Shown here one piece after another: positions 26,267-34,633 of a stretch of 64,000 nt of DNA. The position numbers were made by a program, and so were the translations under genes. The notes under the pieces were generated by a model that ran no database searches, was not told the DNA's origin, and saw only the letters and a list, made by a program, of their open reading frames with translations. The first letter of the stretch is position 1. Every line of letters begins with the position of its first letter. Source of the stretch: Hydrococcus rivularis NIES-593 (lineage in GTDB: Bacteria > Cyanobacteriota > Cyanobacteriia > Cyanobacteriales > Microcystaceae). Where the stretch lies: NCBI RefSeq assembly GCF_001904635.1, contig NZ_MRCB01000007.1, forward strand, positions 62,001-126,000, given 5' to 3'.

Positions 26267-27271
26267 TCAATCCCAACACAATTCGCTTCGACTTCCATTG
26301 GGTAGGATTGTTTCTTCTAGAGAAGCCGCCATCAAATTGGCTTCGGAGAGTTGAGCGCCAATCAAATTAGCTTGATGCAAATTTGCCCGACTTAAATTTG
26401 CGCCTGTTAGATGAGTCAATAACAAACCCGCATTGGATAAGTTTGCGCCACAGAGATCGGCATTGCCTAGGTTGGCATGGAGTAAGTTACATCCATTGAG
26501 ATCGGCACGGCTTAGATTGGCTTGTTGAAGATCGGCACGGCTTAAGTCGGCTCCTTGCAAATAAGCTCGATTCAAATTCGCTTCAGCGAGATTTGCCCCC
26601 GTTAGAATCGCGCCCTCTAAATTTGCACCTTGCAGCTTGGCTCCCCTCAAGTCAGCCGATCGCAGATCGGCAAAACTCAAATCGGCTTTCTCTAGATTAG
26701 CGTCTCTGAGATTGGCTCGATGCAAATAAGCCCGGATCAACGTTGCTTTTCTTAAATTGGCTTCGCTGAGGTTGGCTTCAGTCAAAATAGCACGGGTTAA
26801 AATAGCCTCGCGTAGGTTTGCCTGACGCAGCATCGCGCTAGTAAGACTAGCCCCGGTGAAATTGGTTGATTTCAGCTTTGCCCTAAACAGTTGCGCCTGA
26901 ACTAAACTGCTACCGACTAAGCATGCTTTACTCAAATCGACTTTTCTTAGAATCGTGCCGCTCAATATCGCTCCGCTTAAATCTGCTTGAATCAGGAGTG
27001 CTTCTGTCAAATTTGCTCCTGACAAATTCGCCTCTATCAGTTTAGCTCGGCATAAATTAGCTTGCTGTAAATCTGCATTGCTGAAATTCGAGCTAATGAA
27101 TTGTCCGCCTTTTAAATTGCCTTGTTGGAAATCTGCCTGTCTAAAATTGGTGCGATTGAGATGGGCAGTTTTTAAGTTGGCTTGGCAGATTTGTACGCCT
27201 TGAAAATTGCGTTCGCCTTTTTGATATTGACTCAAAAGTTGCTTGACATCTAGCAGTTGCTTGGTACTCAT
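26267..27271 (-). CDS. pentapeptide-repeat protein
   Basis: A 334-residue protein, almost entirely A(D/N)Lxx pentapeptide repeats from about residue 27 to 325. These fold into a right-handed quadrilateral beta-helix with Leu inside. A short non-repeat N terminus (STKQLLDVKQLLSQYQKGER) probably caps the helix. No signal peptide, so cytosolic. Such proteins are very common in cyanobacteria and rarely have a known role; DNA mimicry against gyrase is known for some families but nothing here points to it. The tail ends near ELCWD. Confidence 0.92.
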   Translation of the reverse strand: MSTKQLLDVKQLLSQYQKGERNFQGVQICQANLKTAHLNRTNFRQADFQQGNLKGGQFISSNFSNADLQQANLCRAKLIEANLSGANLTEALLIQADLSGAILSGTILRKVDLSKACLVGSSLVQAQLFRAKLKSTNFTGASLTSAMLRQANLREAILTRAILTEANLSEANLRKATLIRAYLHRANLRDANLEKADLSFADLRSADLRGAKLQGANLEGAILTGANLAEANLNRAYLQGADLSRADLQQANLSRADLNGCNLLHANLGNADLCGANLSNAGLLLTHLTGANLSRANLHQANLIGAQLSEANLMAASLEETILPNGSRSELCWD

Positions 27272-28209
27272 AAAAAATTGCTAAGTTTTCTGGAATAGGA
27301 ACTTCCAGGCTTTCCATTGCTTTTTTCTAGTTAAATTTCAATGGAATTGCGAGGACAGTTGAATCTATTTGCCCTAATGAAAAATAGGTTCGGTTTCGAT
27401 CGTCCTAACTTTCTAGTTAGAAACAATCTGTTCCGAAAAATTTGTCTGCTACTTCTTCTAATGCTAAAGAGACAGAGTGGCGTTAAAATAACCAAAAACT
27501 GGCTGTGTCTAAACCTATAAATCTGGTACTTTTCCCCAACCAGGTCTAGGCATCAGACTAGAAAAATCTTGCTTATCGCCTCTTTCAATATAATCTACAG
27601 ATCTTCCGAAGACGTTGTTCGGTAACATACATTTATATAGCGCTTACATACTGCTATAACATAAATTCTAGTCAAAGTAAAGTTTCTAATGACAGCAGGA
27701 ATTTTGTCGGTTACGCTTGCTACAGAAAGGTTTTGCTGGCTGAGATTGCCGATGAGTTTGGACGGTTGCGATCGCAAGCCGTGCAACTCTAGATACTCTA
27801 AAATAATTATTAACGATTAAAGCAGCGATCGCGAAGCTTATTTTTTGTCTTCTATATAGCAATTAGATCCCGGACTTTCCCAAATAACTTTTTAGCTATT
27901 TAACGTCAAGATTTCCAAAATAATTTTATATTGATAAATCTGCTCTTGTATTATAATGCTTGCGATCGCCTTCCAATTTCCAAGCTCTGGCGTTCGTAAC
28001 TTTGATTTTCATTTTGTATTGCTGCAAACGCTTTTCATTTTGACCTCAATATCGTAAGCTTTTAGAAGTTTACACTTCTCGGTCAGTTATGCTTACATAA
28101 CGAAATTCTTCGAGAAGTACTGATAACAATTAAATCGAACATTACTTAAGACAAGCTCGAAAGATGACTTCATCTTTCTACTGTTGTTCTGTTTGTAATT
28201 TGATATATC
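27272..28209. other. 938-bp intergenic region without recognised genes
   Basis: AT-rich, non-coding in appearance. It separates the divergent pentapeptide and RTX-type genes, so it must carry both promoters. Short frames inside (such as 63 codons at 27595-27786, minus) have no recognisable features. I see no tRNA or clear riboswitch. A short inverted pair, acttctcg and cgagaagt, occurs near 28073-28120. Confidence 0.5.
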
Positions 28210-30477
28210 ATGTCTAATAACAATCGCCTCTCACGCTCGCTTTCCTTAGAAGACAATCAAGAGACAACTATACTTTTGAAACGTCGTTCCGATGGGATTG
28301 AATCTGAGAAAGATACAGGAACGAAGGTTCAACAAAAGCCAGAAAATAACTCCGATGTTCTCACCAATTCGGGAAACACTTCCAGTTCCGAACCCAATAA
28401 CTCTGCTCGCGATCCAAAACCAGCAACCAGTGAAACCCCAGCAGGGGAAAATTCATCGCCACAAGAAACTCAACCCATATCTGTCGCTTCTACTGAGAAG
28501 GGAGCGAATCCTTTAGTCGTTACAAACACTAATGATAGTGGTGCCGGGTCTTTAAGAGAAGCACTCGAAAATGCAAAATCGGGAGATACGATTAGATTTG
28601 CTGCCGAGCTAGCGAATAAAACAATTACCCTTAATAGCGAACTTTCGATACCCGCAGGCAAAAACTTAATCATAGATGGGCAAGGCGCCTCTAATTTGAC
28701 GATAAGTGGGAATAACCAAACTCGCCTATTCTATCTCAATTCCACTGCTGCAACGCCAACCGACTTGACCATCAAAAACCTTACACTTGCAAATGGATCT
28801 ACCAGCGATCGCGGTGGAGCAATTAGTACCACTCACCAAGGAAGCGTAACCGTAGAAAATGTTGACTTCATCAACAATAATGCCAACCTTGGAGGAGGAG
28901 CGATTTTTATCGCTTATGAAGGCAATCTAACGGTCAAAGGCAGTCGATTTGAAGGCAATAAAGCGACAGCAGGCAACGATGAAAGGGGCGCGGGAGCAAT
29001 CGCCTTCTGGGGTCCCAATAACTTGACCGTCACCGATAGTGCCTTTATTGGTAATGAAGGCATTAATGGCGGCGCTATTAATAGTTTGAACGGTAATATG
29101 ACTATTCAAAATAGTCAATTTGTCAATAACAAAACAACGGCAGCTTCTTACGATTCAGGCAATCCCAATCCATTTTTGAGAGGCTATGGTGGAGCTATTT
29201 TTGCCGATCGCGCCAGTGCTAGAGACGGCGCAGGCGGTGCGATTGAGATTAGCAACAGCACCTTTGAAAATAATCAAGGCAGAGGCGAAGGCGGTGCCGC
29301 ATATTTATATACAGGCGGACAAGATCGAGTCAGCATCACCAGAAGCGTCTTTGAGAACAACCAAGTCCTAGCCCTACCCAATGGGGGAAATGGGGGCAAT
29401 GGCGGCGGTGTCGTGGTGATGAGTAATGAGGTCAATCGCGGATTGACAATTACTGATAGCAGTTTTGCTGGTAATAAAGCTGCTGGTCAAGGGGGGGGAT
29501 TGTGGATGATGAACTCCCCGACGCAAATCAATAACGTTACTTTTTCTGGCAACCGAGCCGAATCCCTCGAAAAGAGCGGTAATGGTGGGGCAATGGCGTT
29601 GTATGGCAAGACAGATATTGTCAATAGCACGATTGCTTACAATTATGCCGGATGGGTAGGTGGCGGAGTGTCGGCAGACAATTCGCCCGTAAGCGTCAAA
29701 AATACGATTTTTTACAAAAACACTGCCTCTAACGGTACGGAGGGCTGGGGGATTCAACAGCACACCAATCGGGCGCTAACCGACAATGGCAATAATATTC
29801 AATATCCTCCCAAACAAACGAAGAATTTCAACGATACCAACGCTACTGCGAATATTACCATTGCCGATCCAAAATTAGGACCTTTGCAAGAAAGTAATGG
29901 TTTATTAGTACATTCAGTGCCGTCAGATAGTCCGGCAGCCGGACTAGGTGCGAGTAGTGGAGCGTCTACTGCCAGTGCAACGCCTGCGCCTAGCTCTACT
30001 GATGGAGATGGGAGTAACGCGACGATTGGTGGTAATGAGTCTACTATCGCTTCCAATTCAGATCCCTTACAAGGCACTGCCAATAACGACAGTCTCTCTG
30101 GTGGAGCGGACAATGACATATTAGTCGGCGGCATGGGGAGCGACACTCTTACTGGCGGTGCGGGCGCGGATCGTTTCGTCTTCCAGTCTGCCAAGGAAGG
30201 GATCGATCGCATTACCGATTTTTCTACTGCTGACGATACGATTCTCATCTCTGCTGCTGGTTTCGGTGGCGGACTGACGGCTGATGCTACGCTAGCAGCA
30301 TCTCAGTTTACTGTAGGGACGGCAGCGACTGATGCAGACGACCGATTTATTTACAACAATGCTGACGGCTCGCTATTTTTTGATAGCGATGGAACGGGAT
30401 CTTCTGCCGAAGTCCAGATAGCAACCCTAAACGGCTTACCGTCTCTAACCAATACTGACATTACAGTTACGAGTTAA
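28210..30477 (+). CDS. secreted beta-helix protein with RTX calcium-binding repeats
   Basis: A 755-residue protein. Residues 1-100 are Ser/Thr/Asn/Glu-rich low complexity. LVVTNTNDSGAGSLREALENA (about 101) opens a right-handed parallel beta-helix, with polymorphic-outer-membrane-type repeats (GGAISTTHQG, GGGAIFIAYEG, GNRAESLEKSG) up to about 560. RTX nonapeptides then follow (GGADNDILVGGMGSDTLTGGAGADRF, about 635-660), and a C-terminal domain ends with TDITVTS. The absence of an N-terminal signal plus RTX repeats suggests type I secretion. No ABC/MFP secretion genes lie nearby. Probably a surface or matrix protein; the binding role is unknown. Confidence 0.87.
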   Translation: MSNNNRLSRSLSLEDNQETTILLKRRSDGIESEKDTGTKVQQKPENNSDVLTNSGNTSSSEPNNSARDPKPATSETPAGENSSPQETQPISVASTEKGANPLVVTNTNDSGAGSLREALENAKSGDTIRFAAELANKTITLNSELSIPAGKNLIIDGQGASNLTISGNNQTRLFYLNSTAATPTDLTIKNLTLANGSTSDRGGAISTTHQGSVTVENVDFINNNANLGGGAIFIAYEGNLTVKGSRFEGNKATAGNDERGAGAIAFWGPNNLTVTDSAFIGNEGINGGAINSLNGNMTIQNSQFVNNKTTAASYDSGNPNPFLRGYGGAIFADRASARDGAGGAIEISNSTFENNQGRGEGGAAYLYTGGQDRVSITRSVFENNQVLALPNGGNGGNGGGVVVMSNEVNRGLTITDSSFAGNKAAGQGGGLWMMNSPTQINNVTFSGNRAESLEKSGNGGAMALYGKTDIVNSTIAYNYAGWVGGGVSADNSPVSVKNTIFYKNTASNGTEGWGIQQHTNRALTDNGNNIQYPPKQTKNFNDTNATANITIADPKLGPLQESNGLLVHSVPSDSPAAGLGASSGASTASATPAPSSTDGDGSNATIGGNESTIASNSDPLQGTANNDSLSGGADNDILVGGMGSDTLTGGAGADRFVFQSAKEGIDRITDFSTADDTILISAAGFGGGLTADATLAASQFTVGTAATDADDRFIYNNADGSLFFDSDGTGSSAEVQIATLNGLPSLTNTDITVTS

Positions 30478-30502
30478 TCGAGTTGGGTTTGGTCAAACTC
30501 CT

Positions 30503-30532
30503 ATTCGCCATTGCCAATTGGCAATGGCGAAT
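30503..30532. terminator. perfect 30-nt palindrome after the RTX gene
   Basis: ATTCGCCATTGCCAA followed directly by its exact complement TTGGCAATGGCGAAT. It starts 25 bp after the stop codon of the beta-helix gene and could act as a transcription end or mRNA-stabilising hairpin; no long T-run follows. Similar gcgaattg-rich palindromes occur at 52796-52854. Confidence 0.6.
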
Positions 30533-30564
30533 TGTTAGGGTCATTTGTCGTTAGCAACAAATGA

Positions 30565-30684
30565 CTAATGACTCATATCTCGCGAGGAGCTGGGCATCAC
30601 TTTATTAATTCGCTTTGCCAGCGCGAGTAAGATATAAATTGTCAACAAATAAGCGGCGGCGAGAAGCAAGACGATCGCAGGCAT
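30565..30684 (-). CDS. possible 39-aa single-span membrane protein
   Basis: ATG at 30684 opens MPAIVLLLAAAYLLTIYILL, a clean transmembrane helix, followed by the basic ALAKRINKVMP and a hydrophilic tail. A GGAAAA ribosome site precedes the ATG. Size and layout resemble the tiny subunits of photosynthetic complexes, but the sequence matches none that I know (not PsbX, PsbK, PetM, PetN, PsaM or Psb30). It may be chance; offered as a candidate. Confidence 0.35.
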   Translation of the reverse strand: MPAIVLLLAAAYLLTIYILLALAKRINKVMPSSSRDMSH

Positions 30685-31327
30685 TTTTCCAGAATTAAAG
30701 ACAAAAAATACTAAAAGTTTTTTTGACTCCCTAGAGAGTCGAGGCAAAGAAACCCTGGCGCGGCTTTTTGACTTTATCAAACGTTTGCTCGACAATAAGG
30801 AAAGAAAGTCTGTCTCTCCTCACTGTTTTGGATTAGACTTCTTGCTTTAGAGCGGGTAAGGGGAAATGGGTAAGAGGGAAAGGGATATTTTTCCCTTTAA
30901 CCTTTCCAAGAAGTATATTGTCGTGCCTAGTTTAAGATTGGGCAAACTCTTAATAGGAGATGTTTGCCTTCCTTTTATAACTAATGAGAGCAACACAGCA
31001 CTCTTTTTTCGCTCACCAAAATAGCTATAGAAAAGATAGAAAAGCATCTACCCAATCTAAGCATTTCCAAAGCTTTACAACAAATCTTGTGTCTAGCTTT
31101 GGAGCGAATAAGTTTTTTAAATTCTGAAATCTCTTAGTAACTAGACTAACATACAAAGCCCAATTTGAAAGAATTTTTTTGGCGGCGATCGAGCCAGCCA
31201 AGAACGCTTGCACGCGATCGCGACAAATTGAGAATCAAACAAAATTTCCTTGTCTGGGAAGCTTAGCTTAAAATAAATACAAGGATATGTAAACTTTCGT
31301 AACTATCTCGCCAAAACTGGCTAACCA
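30685..31327. other. 643-bp intergenic region
   Basis: No confident gene. It includes a direct/inverted tract gactccctagagagtc (30724-30739) and AT-rich DNA before sds. Two short minus-strand frames (30847-31047, 31025-31213) lack features. The sds promoter lies in the final 100 bases. Confidence 0.45.
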
Positions 31328-32299
31328 ATGATCTCAACAACTTCTTTATTTGCTCCCGTAGATAACGATCTGCGCCTTTTAACAGAAAATCTTAAAAAAC
31401 TCGTGGGTGCTCGTCACGAACTTTTAGAAGCGGCTGCCGAACATTTGTTTGAAGCTGGGGGAAAGCGAATTAGACCGGCGATTGTCTTGCTGGTTGCGCG
31501 AGCTACCATGCTAGATCGAGATATCACGCTACGACATCGACGGTTGGCAGAGATTACGGAGATGATTCACACTGCCAGCCTAGTCCATGACGACGTAATC
31601 GATGAAGCAGAACTCCGTCGTAACGTTCCCACGGTCAACAGTTTATTTGGCGATCGCGTTGCCGTCCTCGCCGGAGATTTCTTATTTGCTCAGTCTTCTT
31701 GGTATCTGGCTAATTTGGATAACTTGGCAGTGGTGAAACTTTTGTCGGAAGTGATTCGAGACTACGCAGAAGGAGAGATTCAGCAAGCGATGAATCGGTT
31801 TAATCCGAGTTTATCGATCGAAGCCTACTTAGAAAAAACTTATTATAAAACCGCCTCGTTAATGGCCAACAGCGCCAAGGCGGCGGGATTATTGAGCGAA
31901 GTTCCAGAAGCGGTAGCAGAACGTTTATATTCATACGGTCGTTACATTGGTCTGGCTTTTCAAATCGTCGATGACATTTTAGACTTTACGACTGAGACGG
32001 AAATATTGGGAAAACCCGCCGGTTCGGATCTCATTAGCGGAAACCTGACGGCGCCAGCGCTGTATGCAATGGAAGCCAAACCTTATTTAGAAGTCCTCAT
32101 CAAACGAGAATTTAGCCAGGAGGGAGACATAGAACAAGCCCTCGCTTTAATCAAAGAAAGCAATGGAATCGAACGGTCGAGAGAGTTAGCTGCTGATTAT
32201 GCTAAGCTTGCCGTACAACAGCTCGATTGTCTCAAACCCTCTGAAGCTTCGCAAGCACTAGCAGACTTGGCAGATTATGTTCTGAGTCGTTTGTATTGA
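31328..32299 (+). CDS. sds: solanesyl (long-chain all-trans polyprenyl) diphosphate synthase
   Basis: A 323-residue trans-prenyltransferase that extends allylic diphosphates with IPP to give the side chain of plastoquinone. The first aspartate-rich motif is DDVIDEAELRR (about 89-99) and the second is DDILDF (about 217). GGKRIRPAIVLL is the conserved early motif, and the residues before the first Asp motif are small (HTASLVH), as in enzymes making long chains. Length is normal. A lone gene: it converges with flv1 downstream, and 28 bp after its stop is a GCGATCGATCGC-type repeat. Confidence 0.9.
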   Translation: MISTTSLFAPVDNDLRLLTENLKKLVGARHELLEAAAEHLFEAGGKRIRPAIVLLVARATMLDRDITLRHRRLAEITEMIHTASLVHDDVIDEAELRRNVPTVNSLFGDRVAVLAGDFLFAQSSWYLANLDNLAVVKLLSEVIRDYAEGEIQQAMNRFNPSLSIEAYLEKTYYKTASLMANSAKAAGLLSEVPEAVAERLYSYGRYIGLAFQIVDDILDFTTETEILGKPAGSDLISGNLTAPALYAMEAKPYLEVLIKREFSQEGDIEQALALIKESNGIERSRELAADYAKLAVQQLDCLKPSEASQALADLADYVLSRLY

Positions 32300-32378
32300 G
32301 CGATCGAAGCGCATCTTCGCTTGCGGAAGTTTTGCGACGTTTTAAGGCGGCGATCGATCGCTGCGTCTCCAACTCATC

Positions 32379-34109
32379 TTAATAATGAGTTCCCGATTTG
32401 CGATGGTGAACAGCTGTAACTCCTTGGTGTAGAACTTTGCCTTTCTCTGCCACTGCGTAGACAACCCAGTGATCGCCGCATTCCATTCGGTTCTCAACGC
32501 GACATTCTAGGTAGGCAAGAGCATCTTTTAGGATAGGCGAACCATTGTCTGCTGCTTCTATTTGCAATCCGGCAAAGCGATCTTCGCCAGGAGTAAAAGG
32601 TTTGAGAAAGTGTTTCATCAACCCCAAATGATTGCCTTCCTGCAAAATATTGAGGACGAATCGATTACCGCTATGCAATAAAGATTCGATCGCGCGTTCC
32701 TTTGCCACTGCAATGGTTAATCCCGGTGGATTAAAAGTTGCTTGAGATACCCAAGAAGCTAGCATTGCCCCGCTTAAATCTCCTTGCTGGCAAGTCACCA
32801 CGCACAGAGAACCGACAATTCTTCCTAAAGCTTGTTCGGTTCTTGCCGATTCGGACTCGCTAACCGATGGTTTGGGTTTGCGGGATTTTGCGGCTTTTTT
32901 CACCGCTTGGGCAAAATCCGTTCCCGCTTCTTCACAGAATTTGAGGGTGACATCGGTGGGTTTAAATTTCACGCGAATGGTTTCAAATCCGAATCGATAG
33001 CCCGCATCGCGGAATTTACTTTCTAATAGATCGATCGCTTCTCCACTCCAACCATAAGACCCAAATACGCCAGCGAGTTTCGTTTTATCGGCATTGGCTA
33101 AAGTAATTCCCAGTGCGGTTTGGATTTGGGTAGGCGCATGACCGCCTAGAGTGGGAGAACCAAAAATAAATCCGGCGCATTTTTGGATGGCTGCTTTGAT
33201 TTCTTCGGGTTCGGCGACTTCTGCGTTAATCGATTCTACTCCGACTCCTGCTTTAATGATGCCTTGCGCGATCGCTTGCCCCAGAGTAGCCGTATTTCCA
33301 TAGGCAGAAGCATAAATTAAGGCTACCGCGAGTTCTTGAGATTTTTGGGCACTCGTCCACTCTTTGTAAGCTGCTGTCAATTCGGTCAAACCGTAGCGCA
33401 CCAATGGTCCGTGACCCGTGGCGTAGATTTTAGCAGGTTTGTCGCTGAGTTTTTCTAATGCCGTTGCGATGTGTTTGGCATAGGGTGCCATCAAGCAATC
33501 AAAGTAATAGCGTCGGTCTTCGTCATAGACCTTCCATCCTTCATCAAGTACCTGATCGCCGCAAACGTGCGCCCCAAAAAGTTTATCGGTAAAAAGGACT
33601 TGGGTTTTGGGGTCGTAGGTACATAATTGACCGGGGGAACGAGGATTGGGAGTGGGCATAAATTCCAGTTGATGCCCTTGTCCTAAATCGAGAATTTCCT
33701 CTCCCTTGACTACCTTAACGTTGTATTGTTGGATATTAAATTCGGGTTCCGAGAAAATATTTTTAAGATTAATTGCAGCAGGATTAGAACAAATAAAGGT
33801 TATTTGTGGCGCAATTTCTAATAAGGCTTTTAAGGTAACGCAGCGATTAGGATTGACATGACCCAAAATGACGTAATCGATTGTTTTCGGATCGATCCGT
33901 TGCTGTAAGGCTTTGAGAAAAATATCTCTAAAAGATTCTCCCGGCGGATCGAATAGGGCAATTTTATCGACTTGAATGAGATAGGAATTGGCGGTCGTTC
34001 CGCGTTGTAAACCGTATTCTATTTCAAATTTAAGCCTATCCCAAGTGCGCGATCGCAATACGGTTGTTTGGGCAGCAATAGGGAATACTTGAACATCTCT
34101 TGGTTTCAT
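32379..34109 (-). CDS. flv1: flavodiiron protein Flv1
   Basis: A 576-residue cyanobacterial class C flavodiiron protein: beta-lactamase-like domain (1-255), flavodoxin-like domain (about 260-410) and C-terminal flavin reductase domain (about 425-576, with GAMLASWVSQATFNPPG). The diiron motif is degenerate: H84-V-N86-P-N88-R89 replaces His-x-Glu-x-Asp-His. That is the known signature of Flv1 (and Flv2), which works as a heterodimer with Flv3. With Flv3 it reduces O2 to water at the acceptor side of photosystem I using NADPH or ferredoxin electrons. It lies downstream of flv3 on the same strand, with a 65-aa ORF between. Confidence 0.93.
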   Translation of the reverse strand: MKPRDVQVFPIAAQTTVLRSRTWDRLKFEIEYGLQRGTTANSYLIQVDKIALFDPPGESFRDIFLKALQQRIDPKTIDYVILGHVNPNRCVTLKALLEIAPQITFICSNPAAINLKNIFSEPEFNIQQYNVKVVKGEEILDLGQGHQLEFMPTPNPRSPGQLCTYDPKTQVLFTDKLFGAHVCGDQVLDEGWKVYDEDRRYYFDCLMAPYAKHIATALEKLSDKPAKIYATGHGPLVRYGLTELTAAYKEWTSAQKSQELAVALIYASAYGNTATLGQAIAQGIIKAGVGVESINAEVAEPEEIKAAIQKCAGFIFGSPTLGGHAPTQIQTALGITLANADKTKLAGVFGSYGWSGEAIDLLESKFRDAGYRFGFETIRVKFKPTDVTLKFCEEAGTDFAQAVKKAAKSRKPKPSVSESESARTEQALGRIVGSLCVVTCQQGDLSGAMLASWVSQATFNPPGLTIAVAKERAIESLLHSGNRFVLNILQEGNHLGLMKHFLKPFTPGEDRFAGLQIEAADNGSPILKDALAYLECRVENRMECGDHWVVYAVAEKGKVLHQGVTAVHHRKSGTHY

Positions 34110-34174
34110 ATCTAGTTATTAGTATTATTTGTCAGTTTTTATAGGTATTTTTTGACTTTAATCATGAATATTGA

Positions 34175-34372
34175 TTAGCTTTTTTTGGACAATTTATTTA
34201 AGGCTTGTTCGTATTTCTCTAACCTCAAATCTTGATGAAATGTCTTGTAAAATTCAAATTTCGATTCTCGATTGAAATTTGTTTCAGCCTCTGAAAGAAT
34301 TGCTCGATCTTTTCGATATTGTTTAAACGCTGATAGCGCAGCAATGGTAGTCATTCCTACAATAATAAGCAA
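34175..34372 (-). CDS. small protein between flv3 and flv1, unknown
   Basis: A 65-codon frame (TTG at 34372, or ATG six codons later) encoding a short hydrophobic N terminus (LLIIVGMTTIAALSAF) and a highly charged helical tail with FKQYRKDRAILSEAETNF and LRLEKYEQALNKLSKK. It lies 65 bp before flv1. It does not resemble the membrane protein encoded between flv4 and flv2 in other cyanobacteria. The N terminus may be incomplete. I do not recognise a family; it could be a small membrane-tethered protein. Confidence 0.45.
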   Translation of the reverse strand: MLIIVGMTTIAALSAFKQYRKDRAILSEAETNFNRESKFEFYKTFHQDLRLEKYEQALNKLSKKS

Positions 34373-34633
34373 TCTATCGGTTCAACAATCAAACTCCGAT
34401 AATCCGATTTCTGAAAAGTTTTAGCTGTCTTCATTTTCTCCGAATCTACTTTTTTTGAAAGACTATTTTGCAAATATTCTGGTGCAAGTTCATAAAAGAT
34501 CGCATCTAATATTAACGGAAGTGTCAGAGGGAGAAAATAACTTTGAAGGCAAAGTTTTGTCTAATTCTCCCTTGTGTTCTGACATTTTTATAATCTTCTG
34601 CTTTAGGCAAAAACTACTCAATACACATTAATT

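Noticed and set aside
26092-26298. N-terminal extension of speD upstream of ATG 26091
   Set aside because: The frame is open, but the extension has a hydrophobic, non-conserved composition and overlaps the 3' end of the pentapeptide gene; the canonical SpeD start is at 26091.
27595-27786. 63-codon minus-strand frame in the large gap before the RTX gene
   Set aside because: No conserved motif, no clear ribosome site, composition like the surrounding non-coding DNA.
30847-31213. two overlapping short minus-strand frames before sds
   Set aside because: Low-complexity, no recognisable features; expected by chance in AT-rich DNA.
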